Shown: positions 38,703 through 51,280 of the stretch, one piece after another
Layout: every line of letters starts with the position of its first letter
Numbering within the stretch: the stretch's first letter is position 1
Source: Taenia hydatigena
Taxonomy: Eukaryota; Platyhelminthes; Cestoda; Cyclophyllidea; Taeniidae
Direction of reading: 5' to 3'
Assembly (NCBI GenBank): GCA_036345935.2
Contig: JADWOT020001611.1
Coordinates: 1 to 64,000 of the forward strand
Length of the DNA: 64,000 nucleotides
Notes under the pieces: model-generated
Seen by the model: the letters and a program-made list of their open reading frames with translations, nothing else
Told to the model about the DNA's origin: nothing
The model's database searches: none
Made by a program: the position numbers and the translations under genes

Positions 38703-40619
38703 GGGTGCCTAGTGCGGCCTAGCTAACCTTTCAGCATTGATGCATTTCATTTTCTGCAGCACATGCATTCTTGCAGCCACAGTACTTGACACCTGCCCAC
38801 CTTCCTTTCACCTTCAATCGGCAAATTGAGTGATCTACCAACGTAAAATTGGTGTTTTCACCTCCCCCAGTAGCTTTAAATTCGCTTCACTGAGATGTAT
38901 TCTGACATCTTAGCTTTTCATTGTCCACTACTTTAATCCTTTCTATGAACACTATGGACAGGTCCGTCTCGGTCAGTCTCATATGCCTACCGCATGTAGC
39001 CCAAATTGACCGCCACACGTTTCGCAGGTCGAGAAAGGGCCGAGCGAACAGACGGATAGTCGAAAAAAATCAACAGATAGGTGGGTATGTAGGTGGGTCG
39101 GCGGATGAAGAGATTGAGATAAACGGATTGACGCAAAAAGTCATTGGACAGCCGGCACTAGCTTTACCGCCTCACCTAGACTCTACCTCCACATCTCTAT
39201 TAAATGACCGAACAAGTGAACAAAAAGGAATAGCGACGCAAATAAATAATAAAATGATTCGCAAAGTAATCGTCTCGAAACAACACCCATTATAGGTGTG
39301 ATGGGGAAAAGGATACTATGATCAGAAGGAAAGGCGGGCACAAGACGCCACTTGCGACGACTGCCTCATCCACGTTCTCATCACTGCCATACATATACCA
39401 CAGGAAAGGCGGCGCACCACAAAAAAGCACGCGTGCGACACACAAAGTCAACTAATGCGCAGAACTAGGGTGCAAACTAGACCACACCGGGCCTTTGTCC
39501 ATGTCTGCGTCGCATTATCGTCAAGTTCTGGAATGCGGGATTGGGGGCCCGCGTGCACCACTTGCCCCTATATTTTGGGCATGTCAATACCGGTGACACC
39601 CCCCTTCCCCCTTCCCCCCAAACTACCCAGTGCACCTATAACTCCACTGCATCGGACACACGCATGACAGCACTCAGTCAATCAACAGTATGTACAATAG
39701 ACCTGTCATGTTTGCGTGTGTGCTTAAAACAATGGAACAAGCACCGCACGTAAACAGGACAGCTGACACGGCAAAGCATCCCATTCCTTTCCACTATGAG
39801 CAACTTCCATCCTAAGCATTTCTAGCAGCAATAATGCAATCAAGATGAGGCAATGCACCCGGAAAAATGCGTCGTGAGGGCGTCAGAGAGGTGTTAATTT
39901 TAGCACCTCCGACAGTCAAATGTCCTAATGCACATGAGGCGGCACGACCACTCACATCAGGCAGGACTGTATGAACGTTCCAACGCCACACTTCAGACTC
40001 CTGAAGTAAAGCTGGTGAAGATAACTTGGCGGATATGTCCATGGACAACGATTTAAGTAGATCGCCTCACCTTCGCCCGCCTATCTACCCAAACCTCCAC
40101 TAACCAAATAACCCAATCGAAAGATAAGTGAAAAGAGTGTGAGTAACTAAAAGGACGAAGCCTAAAGCTTGCCGATCCACATTCGCCTGTGTCTTCGGAG
40201 ACGTCCACCAACTATTGGCCGTCAAGAATACCAATCTGGCTAACTTAAGGGAGACGACAAACCTGCAATTTCGCCTGTGTCCGCGATCCGTCTGCCGACT
40301 ATCAGCCTCAAGGAAAAAACAACTAAAGCCAAAGCTGCTTACTACCACGACTAAGACAAGGGTGGCGAAGACCACACCGGACCTAGTACACTGCTACAGC
40401 AGGAGTGAACAAACCGAGGTAATCAGTGGGTTGCCTTCCAAGTCATTACCATGACAATACGCTTCTAATAACTATTCCATCCATAAGTACTTCGGATGCA
40501 GGCGTCTCGGGATGCTTCTTTTGGCAACAACAAGTGTGCACCGTTCCGTGGTTTACACGAGGAACACTAAACAGTCAAACTCGTGTCCTATTTCCTGCCT
40601 TTCTTCTCATTTGCAAACA

Positions 40620-40624
40620 GCATC
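40620..40624 (+). other. Target-site duplication, left
   Basis: GCATC, repeated exactly at 40810-40814 on the other side of the solo LTR. Confidence 0.85.
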
Positions 40625-40809
40625 TGTAGCGTCCCGAGGCTCCCTTAAGGCAAAAGAAGGCAAAGTGGCAGGGTAGAATATATATATTCACCGGACAGAG
40701 GGAAATATACTGCTGGCATGGCCCGGAGGCCAGCCCACGCAGCTTGGGCAATATGGCCACCTCTGTGACCTTGACAGAAATCGGCAGCACAAACAGATAA
40801 AGCACTACA
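40625..40809 (-). mobile_element. Solo LTR of the TRIM-like family
   Basis: 185 bases on the minus strand starting TGTAGTGCTTT and ending GGGACGCTACA. It is clearly the same LTR as the two at 50381-50565 and 51091-51275, with modest divergence and the same length. It is flanked by a perfect 5-bp duplication GCATC and has no internal region, the usual product of recombination between two LTRs. The inverted repeat copy A lacks it at the matching place (21794-21798). Confidence 0.9.
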
Positions 40810-43800
40810 GCATCAGCAGAAAAAAACCGACGAAATTGCTTGACATTCAGTAAAATTTGAGCGCGCGTGAAAATGGGCATCAAATTACGAGATGGTCCTC
40901 CTCAACCTCGCAAGGCAATGAGAAGAAGTAGAGCAGCAAGCTTTCTAACCACAAGTACATTGGAATCTACTCACTTCATGCAACTGCACGTAGTGCCCAT
41001 TTTACTGTTCCGATTTTGGCAGAAAACACCAATTTGCTATGAAGCAAATCGCCGTATTCTTCCTGCCAGCATCCAGTACACTCAATATGCTAACTACGAA
41101 TTTAACATGCCTCGTAATGAACACTAACAACTTGTTCCAATCAAAATTCTCAAGAAGTACACGCATATTTATTCAAACCAGCTAAACGCGACCTATCACG
41201 GTTAGGTTAGAAGAAAATAAGATCAATGGACGAACGTATGGCATCTACTATTCTAAGCGAAAAGCGGTAACAAGATGCGCGAAGTGGATAAACGCAGCTA
41301 GCAGCATGACCAGATGTCAATGAGCACAAAAGTTAGAAATGTCAACAATTAAAGCATACCACTGCTGGGTTAAGGCACCCAAGCAAATGATGACAACAAA
41401 AAAGTGGAACAAGTAGAAAATGGGAAAGAAGAAACACAGTCACTCCTAAAGCAGCGTTTGATTCCCATAAAATACACAGCGATTGTGACCGATGTAAAGG
41501 ACTACACCTCGCACTAAGACGTTACACCTCATCAAAGTGCATAAAAAGCAAATGGTATGCACAAGTAGAGACTTTACAGATATAAAAAAACGTGCATTTG
41601 TACGCACCTATCAATCGGCGAGTCACTTCCTCCATGCATCCATAGCCATCACACTCGTTTACATAGTCCTTTCGCCTATCAATCCACAGCGCAGGAGTCA
41701 CGACGCGGCAGCACTTGCACCCTACTTCGCAGTCCTCCAACAGTTTCAACAAAATTCCATCAGCGAACGCTGATTGTAAAAACGCCTTTCGACGGTGACA
41801 CAGCCTTAAAGAAATACCTGTCCTTTGCAGACCTGAAAGAAACACAACTGACGTGCTGCTTCTTTTGTTCAGTCGGCCCCACTATGCGCGGTAAAATTCG
41901 ATGCTTGCATCCACCTATCGCCTGCGTCACCGAATACTCCATCCAAGGAGCATCCTCGAATCTGCAGGAACCAGCTGAGACTTAAAGAAACAATGCTAAT
42001 CAAGGCGGCGGATTGATACGCTGGGCAACGATAGAGTGGGCCGCACGCTGACGCCGCGGTCGCAGCAGAATCTTTACGGTGTTGGTCTAGGCTTTTTCGG
42101 ATCGCGTCTGCTGAAGTTATAGTGGAGAAAAAAATACTCAACTACCCTTTCGTAGGGTACTGCAGCCATATCTGCGTCCAATCAGCACGACAAATTCGAC
42201 CGGTATGGTTATTGCAACAATATGGAAAATGTAGTCGTCACATTGCATTTGTGAGTAGACTTCGGAAAAGGATATACGACGAATCCATTGAGACGCAGCA
42301 CAGATCACACCAAATTCTGGACAGGAATAGAGAGCAACGCAGAACTCCAACTTCAAATTCGGCATTTTTTTCAGCGCAATCCCTTGCAGCATATTAGATG
42401 CGCCACCACAGACAAGTACATTCTTGTCACCCTTAAGGCTCGGACTATCATTGACCTCACGTGAAGCCTAAAATTAAACAGTTTCTTCCCTTCTTAAACT
42501 AATAAAGTTTATCCGGCCAAAATAGTGCCACAATTAAAACACGCAACGTGCCCACCACATCGTAAGACAACATACCAAGCACGACCGATGACATTGAAAC
42601 TACCAAACTTGAAGGACCACTGTCAAGCAAATATCTTCCAAACTCAAGAATTTTTGAAAATACACAAAACACACCATCAAGATTGGCCTTAAAACAACCG
42701 CTAAAATTTATCCTTGCGAGTGTATGAAAACAAAATGCAGTTCATATTCGAAAATTGATTAGTTGACAATTGATGTACAGCTACAAAAAGTGCATCCTAT
42801 TATAAAAAGCTGCATTTATTCTGGAAAAGGATATCAGAACATTATGCACCACATGTGAGAATTGAATCGCTATCCTCAAGCAGACTGGTTATTTTGTTAT
42901 AAACTTATTAACTTAATTGACAGAGCATCGATACAGTCCTTGTGAGTAGTGAAACGGTGGCCTCTGTCGACACAATTATTGCACATTGGACAGAGATGCA
43001 GTGCGCCTCCCGTTTGTCTCCTCGTCTTCTGCCTCAAAATCCTTTGGACAGATAGGTCAGAGCTAACGGACTCTATTGCGAACTTGGGATGCTCGGGTCA
43101 CTATCTCCCCTTTCTCCTCTGGGGAATTTCGACAAAACTTTCATCACTAGGTGTGCGATTGTCCCATTTCAACAATAAAGCATTGCACAAATCCTTCGTC
43201 TTACCGGCCCCGTCTTTGGTACTGTCCTTATCGAATGTCTTTTTTCCAGTCATTAAAGTTCAAATTTCATTTTCGCATCTGATCAGTGGTGCACCTTTGC
43301 AGAGTCACAGATGCAACATTAAGCGGTTGATGGCTATCAACCTGGCAGCGAGATGTGGACAAAACAATTGGTAGGTGTTAGAACGTTTCCATATGACGTG
43401 AGCTATGAGTGCTACAATGGGCGGAAGCAAGTACGACATCAAATCGTGGGGCATCTTCGCTTCCTCCTCCTTCTCCTCCCTCTGAAAATTAACAACCACA
43501 CCCCAGCAATAGGTCATCCCACTCAACGCTCACATATATGGATGCCGTGAAAGACCAATGCATCGTATGAAGGCTCTTAATAATGTAGCCTAAAATCAGC
43601 TTCGCCTCACGCCATACCATTGTTGTTGTTACTGCTAAAGGCCTCAAAATCTACCTTGGGTTGAAAAAATAAACAAACAGAACAAGCAAAAGTGGTGTAA
43701 TTTTAAGCCTATGATGGGATCTCACTCAACTTGTGAAAAATACACTGTCCCATGGGGGGGGGGGGTACTTACCAAGGTGCCGTTCTCCTCTCCCTTCGCT

Positions 43801-44702
43801 CTAGCCCGCTCGCCCGCCTGTCTGGCGTTCACGCAGCCACACACGCCGCACTCACTCTTCCATGATGTTGGGGTCCTCTTCCAAGCACACTGCCGCGCTG
43901 CCGGCCTGCTCATGTCCTGCGTGAAGAAGTAGTCCAAGCTAAGAAGGGGCAAGGGAACTCTCAGTCGCATTCATCACACCTCTAACATTTGCTTCGACGC
44001 CTCAGCTGTCGCCGTCGACAACGACGAGTTCAAAGGCCCATTGTGTAGTCCCAGTAACTTCCCGTGGATCGGCTTCTACGCCCACATTCCCCCATGCCAT
44101 CGTTGCAACCGTCGGCAACTATGATGCGTGTCATTGTTGGTAGGCAGCACGTTGAGTCCGTAATTGATGACGACGACAACGTTGAGAAACGTCACGTAGT
44201 CAGCGTTGCAAACAATGGCGACGAAAGCGGCGGCGATGCAGCTAGTGTTGGTCAGAGGCCTACTATTACAACACATAAATACTGCACTTACAAGTTTTGC
44301 GTACAAAATTGACATCTTGTGCTGCTCACTCAACACCTCCATGCCTACCACATAATAATTCTCCAGAGGAAGTGAAGATTCCCTTTCGTGGACCACTTTA
44401 GCACCATGTAAAGCCAAGTGTTTGGTAAGTTCTCCTTTTCGCCTTCCCACCCACCAAGTGGAGCCTCATTCACGACCAGAACATCATTCCCTCCTTATTC
44501 AAATAGCATCCCACCTACCTACCTACTCCAATCACTCCTCTGCACTTCATTATTCAGCACAGGGAACGAACGCGAAAAGCGTTGCCATCCAACAACCAAC
44601 CAAAACACGTTTACTGAACTAAAAACGAGCCCTAGGCGATCTCGACAATATCAATACGCGTAGATTTACGTGCAACAAAACAATTAGTAGACAGCAAGAA
44701 AT

Positions 44703-44721
44703 GCACACACACACACACACC
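44703..44721 (+). repeat. CA microsatellite
   Basis: An uninterrupted run of about nine CA units within repeat copy B. Copies A (near 18930) and D (near 63730) have the matching GT run at the same place, so the microsatellite belongs to the repeat itself. Confidence 0.85.
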
Positions 44722-45565
44722 CGAATTCACGAAAAGAAGAGCACTTACAGTACGTTTGAAAAAAAGCCCTGCAACACCTCTCCTTCTCGTCCTCCCCATC
44801 TTTTCGGTATTAACACAACCACCAGCGCAACTCATCAACGCGAAAAATAAACCCGTCCCTCCGCACCCAGCCCATCAGTGTTACACTCCAGTTAGTCTAT
44901 TTGAGCATGCGCCCACGCTCTTCTCACTCTTCTCACACCTACCGCTATGCCATCCAATACGCACCGCTATCGTCCATACCGACATTCACATCGCACAACC
45001 AACACGAGGACGCATCCGCCAATAACTTCACGAGCTCGTACTGCCTACCATTCCACAGACTCATCAAATGTTACCTCGCCACAGTAATTTTGTAGCATCC
45101 GAAAAGGAAAAAAGCAAACAATGCCTAATACGCTGCAAAGCTAACGTCTTTGAACATAATTACTGATTGGAGAAGACACTTTAACAAGCAAACATTTAAG
45201 ACTGCTGCAAAGTACAATCTGTGTAGTGATAAGACTGCTCCCCACTAGTCACTCCTTCCTCCGCTTCTGTTGCGTCCGCCTCGCCCAGACACCAACTCAT
45301 GCCGTCAAAGCTAAGCCCACCATTAAGCCATCACCGATGCCCTCCACACAACACGTTTTGCAAAGACCACACCAGCACAAAAATAATCCTGATCTCCAAG
45401 TCAATGAGCAGTGAAGTCCCCAACTGTCTCACGCCCTCCATACATGCATGTGTGATCCGCCAACACGGATATCATAGTAATGAAAACAACGCGCCTTTTG
45501 TCTTATATGAAATATGAAAGGATATACAGATGAATGATAAAAGCATGCTTTACCCTGAATGAGAA

Positions 45566-46039
45566 CGCAAATCATGATGTGTGTGCATTTTACATATCGA
45601 CAACGAAAAGCCATCCACTACTCGGCAGCGATGGTACAACCGCGAGGCGACTAGGCGACCCGCCCTACTCATCAACACCTGTCACTCAAACCACCGGCAA
45701 TGCATTACATACTCCCACTCGCCTCTTTTTTCCAGCAGCCTCCTCCTCAATGCGCCCCTCGGTTCGGGTGCCCAATTTGTAGTCGCTTCCTCTTCCTCCT
45801 CATACCCTGTAATAAAAGCAGACAGATTCTGTAGGAATGGGGAGGCCGGCAGGGGAGCGCGCTCACTATCACGCATGTCCGTGGATAGTAGTAGTAGTAG
45901 TAGCAGGCGACAGAACTGAAAGCAAAAAATGTTTAACTCCTGTCAATGGTACGGCCTTAAGACCACGAGAGTGGTGAAAGACAGCACTTAAGCCTTGACC
46001 AGTCGTGAAGAATCTACCGATGGCGCATCGCAAGCAAAA
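45566..46039. other. Spacer between repeat copies B and C
   Basis: About 470 bases between the two same-orientation repeat copies. Contains a short TAG trinucleotide run at about 45885-45903. Frames here (for example 45581-45919) are Ser/Arg-rich chance frames driven by CCT and TAG repeats. Confidence 0.4.
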
Positions 46040-46489
46040 CTCTATACGGCATGAACTGTAAATGTTACGATGGGCAAAAGCAAGCACGGTACTCAATCAT
46101 GATGCGTCTTCGCTTCCTCCCCCTCCTCCTCCTTCCTTACAAATTAGCAACCACACCTCAGCAATAAGTCACCCCACTCAACGCTCACATATGTGGACGT
46201 CACGAAAACCAATGCATCGTATGATGGCTTTTAATAACATACCCTCACATCGGCTTCACCTCATACCATACCTTTGTTGTTGTTAGTGATAGTCTCAAAA
46301 TCTGACTTCCACCCTAAATTGAAGAAAAACAAAAAGAACTAGCAAAAGTGTTGTAATTGTAAGCCTATGATAAGATCTCTCTCAACTTGTACAGCATACA
46401 CTGTCCCATGGAAGAGTACTCATCAAGGTACCGCCCTCCTCTTCATTCCCTCTCATCTGCCCGGCATCCAAGCACACGCACCCAATCTT

Positions 46490-46747
46490 TCATGATGTTG
46501 GAACCCTCCTCCAAGCACAGCCGCGCTGTCCGTCTGCCTTCTTATGCCCTGTGCAAAGGAATAGTCCGCACCGAGGAGAAGGTGGAGCAAGGAAACTCTT
46601 AATCGCATTCATTGCCCCTCTAATAATTGCTTTAACACCACAGCTGTCGCCGTCGACAACGACGAGTTCAAAGGCCTTTGGTGTAGTCCCAGTGGCTTTC
46701 CATGCATCAACTTCCACGTCCACATTCCCCCTTGCCATTATTGCCAC
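46490..46747 (-). other. Short frame in repeat C, partner of 19442-19636
   Basis: An 85-codon minus-strand frame with NVDVEV, AFELVVVDGDSCGVKAIIRG and SFLAPP, the best preserved version of this frame among the copies. Codon by codon it matches copy A over about 55 residues without a gap. No domain recognised. Confidence 0.3.
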
Positions 46748-49700
46748 CGTCGACAGGCAACCTGATGAGTCCGTAATTGACGACGACGACGACGTTGAGA
46801 AGCGTCTCGCAGCCAGCGTTGCGAGAAGTTACAGCGGCGGCGACGACAGCCAATGTTGTTCAGAGGCCGACTATTGCAACGCCCAAATGCTGTACTTACA
46901 GGTTTTGCGTATAAAATTGACACCTAGTGCTCCTCACTCACGTCTCCATGCCCATCAAATAACAATGCCGTAATTTGGCATCATGCAACGCCAAGTGCTT
47001 GGTAAGTTCTCCTCTTCGCCTTCCACTAAAGCAAATGAGGCCTCATTCACCACAACAACATTCCCACTTTATTCAAATAACCCCTCACCTCCCTACCTAC
47101 CTAAAATACCGCCAGGACAACTTCAATCAATCTCCTCCATAACATTGTTCTGCACGGCCAACGAACGCAAAAAAGTGTTGCCATCCAACAGCCAACAAGA
47201 CAAAAACAGGATCTCTGCACACACGCACACACATACATATGTTTGCGGAATTAAAAACGAGTTCTAGACAATCTTGAAAATATCATTGCCTATAGATTTA
47301 CGTGCAACAGAAAATTAGTAGACAGCAAGAAGAGAAGTACACACCTCGAACTGTAAAATTATAAATACGCACACACAAACACACCCAAATTCACGAAAAG
47401 AAGGGCCACCTACAGTAAGCTTGAAAGAAGCTCTGGAACACTTATCCTTCTCCTCCACATCTTTTTAGTGTTGATGCAATCACCTGCGCAACCCATCAAC
47501 GTGACAATAAATCCGCCCCCTCCCCCAACCCATCGGTGCTACGCTATAGGTAGTCAACTGAGCTTGCGCCCATGCCGTTCGCACCCAATGCTTGTGCCTA
47601 ACTACATAAAAGGTTACACCTACCGCTATACCATCCAACACACACCGCTATCGTCAATCCCGACATCCACATCGCACATCCGCATTGCCCACCGTTCCAC
47701 AGACTCATCAAATGTTACCTCATCACCACCACAGTAATTTTGTGGCAACCGATAAGGAAAAAGCAGACAATGGAAGAGCCGATGTGTGAATGTCCAATGT
47801 GCTGCAAAGCTAACACCCCTATACTTATCCAATGATAGGAGAAAGCGTCTTAACAAGCAATAGTTTAAGAGTGCTACAAAACGCAGTCCGCGTAATGATG
47901 CGAAGGCTTTCCACTAGCCACTTCTTCCTCCACTTCTGCTGCGTCTACCTCGCTCAGACACCAACTCATGCCGCCAAAGCTGAGCCTACCATTAAGTCAT
48001 CACCGAGACCCTCTAAACAGAACGTTTCCCAAATATCATACCAACACAAAAAATAACCCTGGTCCCCAAGTCAATGAGTAGTGAAGTCGCCAGGGGTCCC
48101 ACGCCCTCCACATGCATGTGTTTGTGCTCCATCAGCACAGATATCATGGTAATGGAAATAACGCATCCTTTACCATGCATAAAGTGCGAAAAGACCTACG
48201 GATAAATAATGAAAGCATGCTTCCACCCTAAATGAGAACAAACATCAAATCTGTAGCTACACAAAAAGACCGCAAAAATCCACTTACAGCAATCCACTTG
48301 CCTGAAGAAAGTGTGAGGTGACAGCAAAGGCGAGAGCCGCACTCGTCATCGACAGAAAATGCCTCCATTCACGGCAAAAGAAGAAGTCTTTACAGGAGCT
48401 GCAGCCACCTCTTCAATGCTTATTCTAACATGTAAACGGATAAAAGGAATAGATTCAAAGGAATATAGATATAAGAAACACATATTAGCAAGAAAATAAT
48501 GAATCGGCACCAGGTACTCAGCATTGTTAAAACATTTCTCAACAAAATTATCTCACTAACCCAAATCCACCAGCATTAAAAAAATCGATCACAAATTGCC
48601 ATAAGAATCGCAAATTATCGCTGACAGTGTTGCAAAGCAAAAAAATGAACATGAGCAGACATCGCGGCTGAAAAACAAAGCGTCCCAACAGTCACATTAT
48701 GAGATCTTCGCTTTTACACTAGCATGTAGGTGTATGAAGGAAGCCAATCGACATTCAGAGGACGTAATAAGAATAAACTAAAATTAGCACGTCTTTTACC
48801 ACACATAAAATGTGAAAGGACCTACAGATAAACGATACAAGCATGTTTCCACCCAAAAATAAAAACATGCATCGAATCCATTGTTGCATCAAAAAGACAG
48901 TAACAACTCAGTGCTTGCAATCCAATCTTAGCTTAGGAACGTGGAAAGCGAGAGCTAAGGCACGATTCGCATCCATTCCCACCTCATAATGCCTTCACTC
49001 TTCCAAAACAAAAGCTTTGACGTCAACTTCAGTGTTTACCCTAGCAAATGTACGGACTCAGCAAATTGACAATAAGACATGTAATAAATACTTATTAGCA
49101 AAGTCAATGAATAGGTGCCAAGCAATTGGTACGGTTAAAACTCATTTCAACGAATTTACAATCCCTCAATTGAAGTCCACAGTCATTATAAAACGATCGG
49201 ATTGACAAAATGCCAAAACGATTCTGACTCATTATCTAAAATATCACACATCAAATAATGAACGTGATTAGACATTGTAAATGGAAAACAAAACGTCTTC
49301 GCATTCACATTATGAAGCATTCGCGTTTACTCTAGCAAGTAGGCGTATGAAAGATGCCAACCAATATGAAAGAAAAACTTAGATACACATAATAAACTAG
49401 GACTAACAAAAAAGCACCAAATACCTACCAGCTTTTCAACTTGTTCGAGCAAATTCAGCTTCATTGCCCGAACACCACTCACGTGCTTCACGCGCAAATC
49501 TAGCTAATCACTTCAACGCTGTCAGATAAAAGAAATGAACCTCTAATTGTGTTTATTTGCAGCAAGTCAATGAATATTATAATTGCCTACCATTTGTTGT
49601 TAGAGTTGAATTGTAAGGCAAAAATGCAAACAAACTAAATTATTTATTTAGCGTAAGTACGAAAGCTATAACAAATCCTAGATTTAAAAACTCATTAAGA

Positions 49701-49874
49701 TAACATTAAAAGAGTCCTATACTCATTTAGTTGCAATTCGACTGGCAATTAAGCGTTTGTTATGACATTTTTGTTTGTAAACTTTTACTGTGCTCAAGTT
49801 TGGTGCTTGTAACCAGCTTGATTTTTCAAGCCTATCACAGCGTACAATTATTTGTGATTTGGTGTAGCTCTGTT

Positions 49875-50063
49875 TTATTTTGATGTTTTTGCATGACTTT
49901 TTAACAGGAACTTACACCATCCTGCCGACCCGTTTCCTTGTACACAAGCAAGTGACGGGCACTGCCTCTGTAACGCCGTCAGACGACCAATGATTTTCAA
50001 GAAGAAGAATAGAAAAGGCAAAATTAAAGTTGTGAATATAATAAGTGATGAGCAAAGACACAC
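49875..50063 (-). other. Short frame at the 5' end of repeat C, partner of 60899-61156
   Basis: A 62-codon frame with a hydrophobic stretch (FTTLILPFLFFFLK) followed by GRLTALQRQC and CKFLLKSH. Copy D reads FTTLILPFLIFFLK, GRLAALRRLC and CKFLLKRH in the same frame. Copy A keeps FLIFLLKV near 17045. The hydrophobic part could be a signal or membrane segment. It could also be a pyrimidine tract before an acceptor read as protein, since the DNA there is TTTTCTAATTTTCTTCC-like. Confidence 0.3.
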
Positions 50064-50249
50064 TTGTGAAGTTTAAAAAATGGTGTCGAGCCTGCTAAAA
50101 ATGAGTTAGGTTGCCACATAACAGCAGGATTTACGCAAGTTAAGAAAACACACAATCCAAAGCGCAATGCTAAGATTACATGAAGAGTGTTTTAAAAAAG
50201 GTCTAGAAGCGCAGAAGCATTGAAAGTGTAAATATAGCATTCTGAGATT

Positions 50250-50345
50250 CTCTTGAAGGCAAAAGAAGGCAAAATATTAAGTTAGAGTACATATATTCCA
50301 TAAACAAGAGGAATGGGGCTGCCAGACAAGGCCGGAATGTCAGCC
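50250..50345 (-). mobile_element. Old, partly deleted LTR of the TRIM-like family
   Basis: GAAGGCAAAAGAAGGCAAAAT, then an ATATATTCC word and GAGGAATGGGGCTGCC, then GGCCGGAATGTCAGCC match the solo LTR at 40625-40809 with many changes and deletions. It ends close to the younger complete element that starts at 50381. Edges are uncertain. Confidence 0.55.
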
Positions 50346-50380
50346 TCTGTGTGATCAAAACCAAAACCAGTAATCAAGAC

Positions 50381-50565
50381 TGTAGTACTTTGTTTGTTAG
50401 AACTGCTGGTTTCTGTCAAGGACACAGAGGTGGCCGTATTGCCCTAGCTGCGTGGGCTGGCCTCCGGGCCATGCCAGCAGCCTATTTCCCTCTGTTCGGT
50501 GAATATATGTATTCTACCCTGCCACTTTGCCTTCTTTTGCCTTAAGGGAGCCTCGAGACGCTACA
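50381..50565 (+). repeat. 5' LTR of the TRIM-like element
   Basis: 185 bases, TG at the start and CA at the end. The AT-rich word GAATATATGTATTC near 50500 is a plausible place for a promoter box, but no TATA assignment is certain. Confidence 0.93.
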
Positions 50566-50566
50566 T

Positions 50567-50578
50567 TGGTGGCAGCGG
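50567..50578 (+). other. Primer-binding site, tRNA-Leu type
   Basis: TGGTGGCAGCGG lies one base after the 5' LTR and is complementary to a tRNA 3' end CCGCTGCCACCA, as in tRNA-Leu. The same word sits at 26467. Confidence 0.8.
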
Positions 50579-51072
50579 AAAGCGGACCCGACTCTATAGG
50601 GTTTTCATCCCGATCTCTACCGCCTGCGGCATGTTGCAGCGGTGCGAAAGAAGTGCATGTGCTACGAACGGGCCAAAAACAACGTCCACCTCCGGCATCT
50701 ACCCCCTCTCCGTGTTCTACAAGAAAGCTATCAACAACTGAAGCGACACTAGCCATGAACCACCTGGAAAGTTTCGTTTCGAAGATGACCCCTATTATAA
50801 TTGTTTAAGAAGATCAGTGTGCTAACGCCTCCCTACGGACATACTGATGGTCGGCAAAACCACTTATTCCGAATTTTGTTTTTAAGCTAGACGAAACTCG
50901 AGGTGCAATGCACTATCAAGAGGGATCAGTGGCGTTGGTGTCAAGCATCGCCTCAATCGCGTCGAATGTTGGCGACTGACATGGTTAGCTCATGGGTGCT
51001 TGTTGCAGCACTGAGTATGTTGTGATGGCTGACACCGGAGGTGTATGAAGGGGCGCGTCGGGGACGACGCCC

Positions 51073-51087
51073 GAAAGAAGAGAGGGG
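51073..51087 (+). other. Polypurine tract
   Basis: GAAAGAAGAGAGGGG just before the 3' LTR, where the plus-strand primer of an LTR element is expected. Confidence 0.75.
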
Positions 51088-51090
51088 CAA

Positions 51091-51275
51091 TGTAGTACTT
51101 TGTATGTTAGAACTGCCCGTATCTGTCAAGGACACAGAGGTGGCCGTATTGCCCTAGCTGCGTGAGCTGGCCTCCGGGCCATGCCAGCAGCCTATTTCCC
51201 TCTGTTCGGTGAATATATGTATTCTACCCTGCCACTTTGCCTTCTTTTGCCTTAAGGGAGCCTCGGAACGCTACA
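51091..51275 (+). repeat. 3' LTR of the TRIM-like element
   Basis: 185 bases, about 96 percent identical to the 5' LTR. It is followed immediately by the AAGAC target duplication. Confidence 0.93.
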
Positions 51276-51280
51276 AAGAC

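Larger units (their letters stand above)
39300..45565 (-). repeat. Long dispersed repeat, copy B (inverted relative to A)
   Basis: Reverse-complement match to copy A over its 3' five kilobases, from about A 18.1 kb (at 45.56 kb) to A 23.0 kb (at 39.3 kb). The 5' part present in C and D is missing. Compared with A it carries an extra 1 kb (about 42.64-43.66 kb), part of which matches copy C near 46.04-46.33 kb, so A lost it. It also carries the solo LTR at 40625-40809. A 12-base G run lies at 43754-43765 and a CA repeat at about 44703-44721. Confidence 0.75.
46040..50080 (-). repeat. Long dispersed repeat, copy C
   Basis: Same orientation as copy B. From about 46.04 to 48.2 kb it matches B and the reverse of A. 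From 48.2 to 50.08 kb it matches the 5' part of copy D (60.88-62.8 kb). Within it a block of about 600 bases is present twice (around 48.15-48.75 and 48.78-49.35 kb); D has the same doubling but A has one unit. The match to D appears to resume at about 51.9-52.19 kb after the inserted TRIM region. Confidence 0.7.
50381..51275 (+). mobile_element. Complete TRIM-like LTR retrotransposon (895 bp)
   Basis: Two 185-base direct repeats (50381-50565 and 51091-51275) that differ at about 7 positions. Both begin TGTAGTACTTTG and end CGCTACA. They flank a 525-base internal part with no gag or pol frame. A primer-binding site follows the first LTR and a purine tract precedes the second. The element is flanked by AAGAC on both sides (50376-50380, 51276-51280), a perfect 5-bp target duplication. 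TRIMs are small non-autonomous LTR elements moved by enzymes made elsewhere; families are known from plants and from taeniid tapeworms. I cannot tell from sequence alone whether this is one of the described families. Confidence 0.93.

Noticed and set aside
45682..45919. Ser/Glu/Arg-rich frames on both strands as proteins
   Set aside because: They arise from CCT and TAG simple repeats, and frames on both strands are open for that reason.
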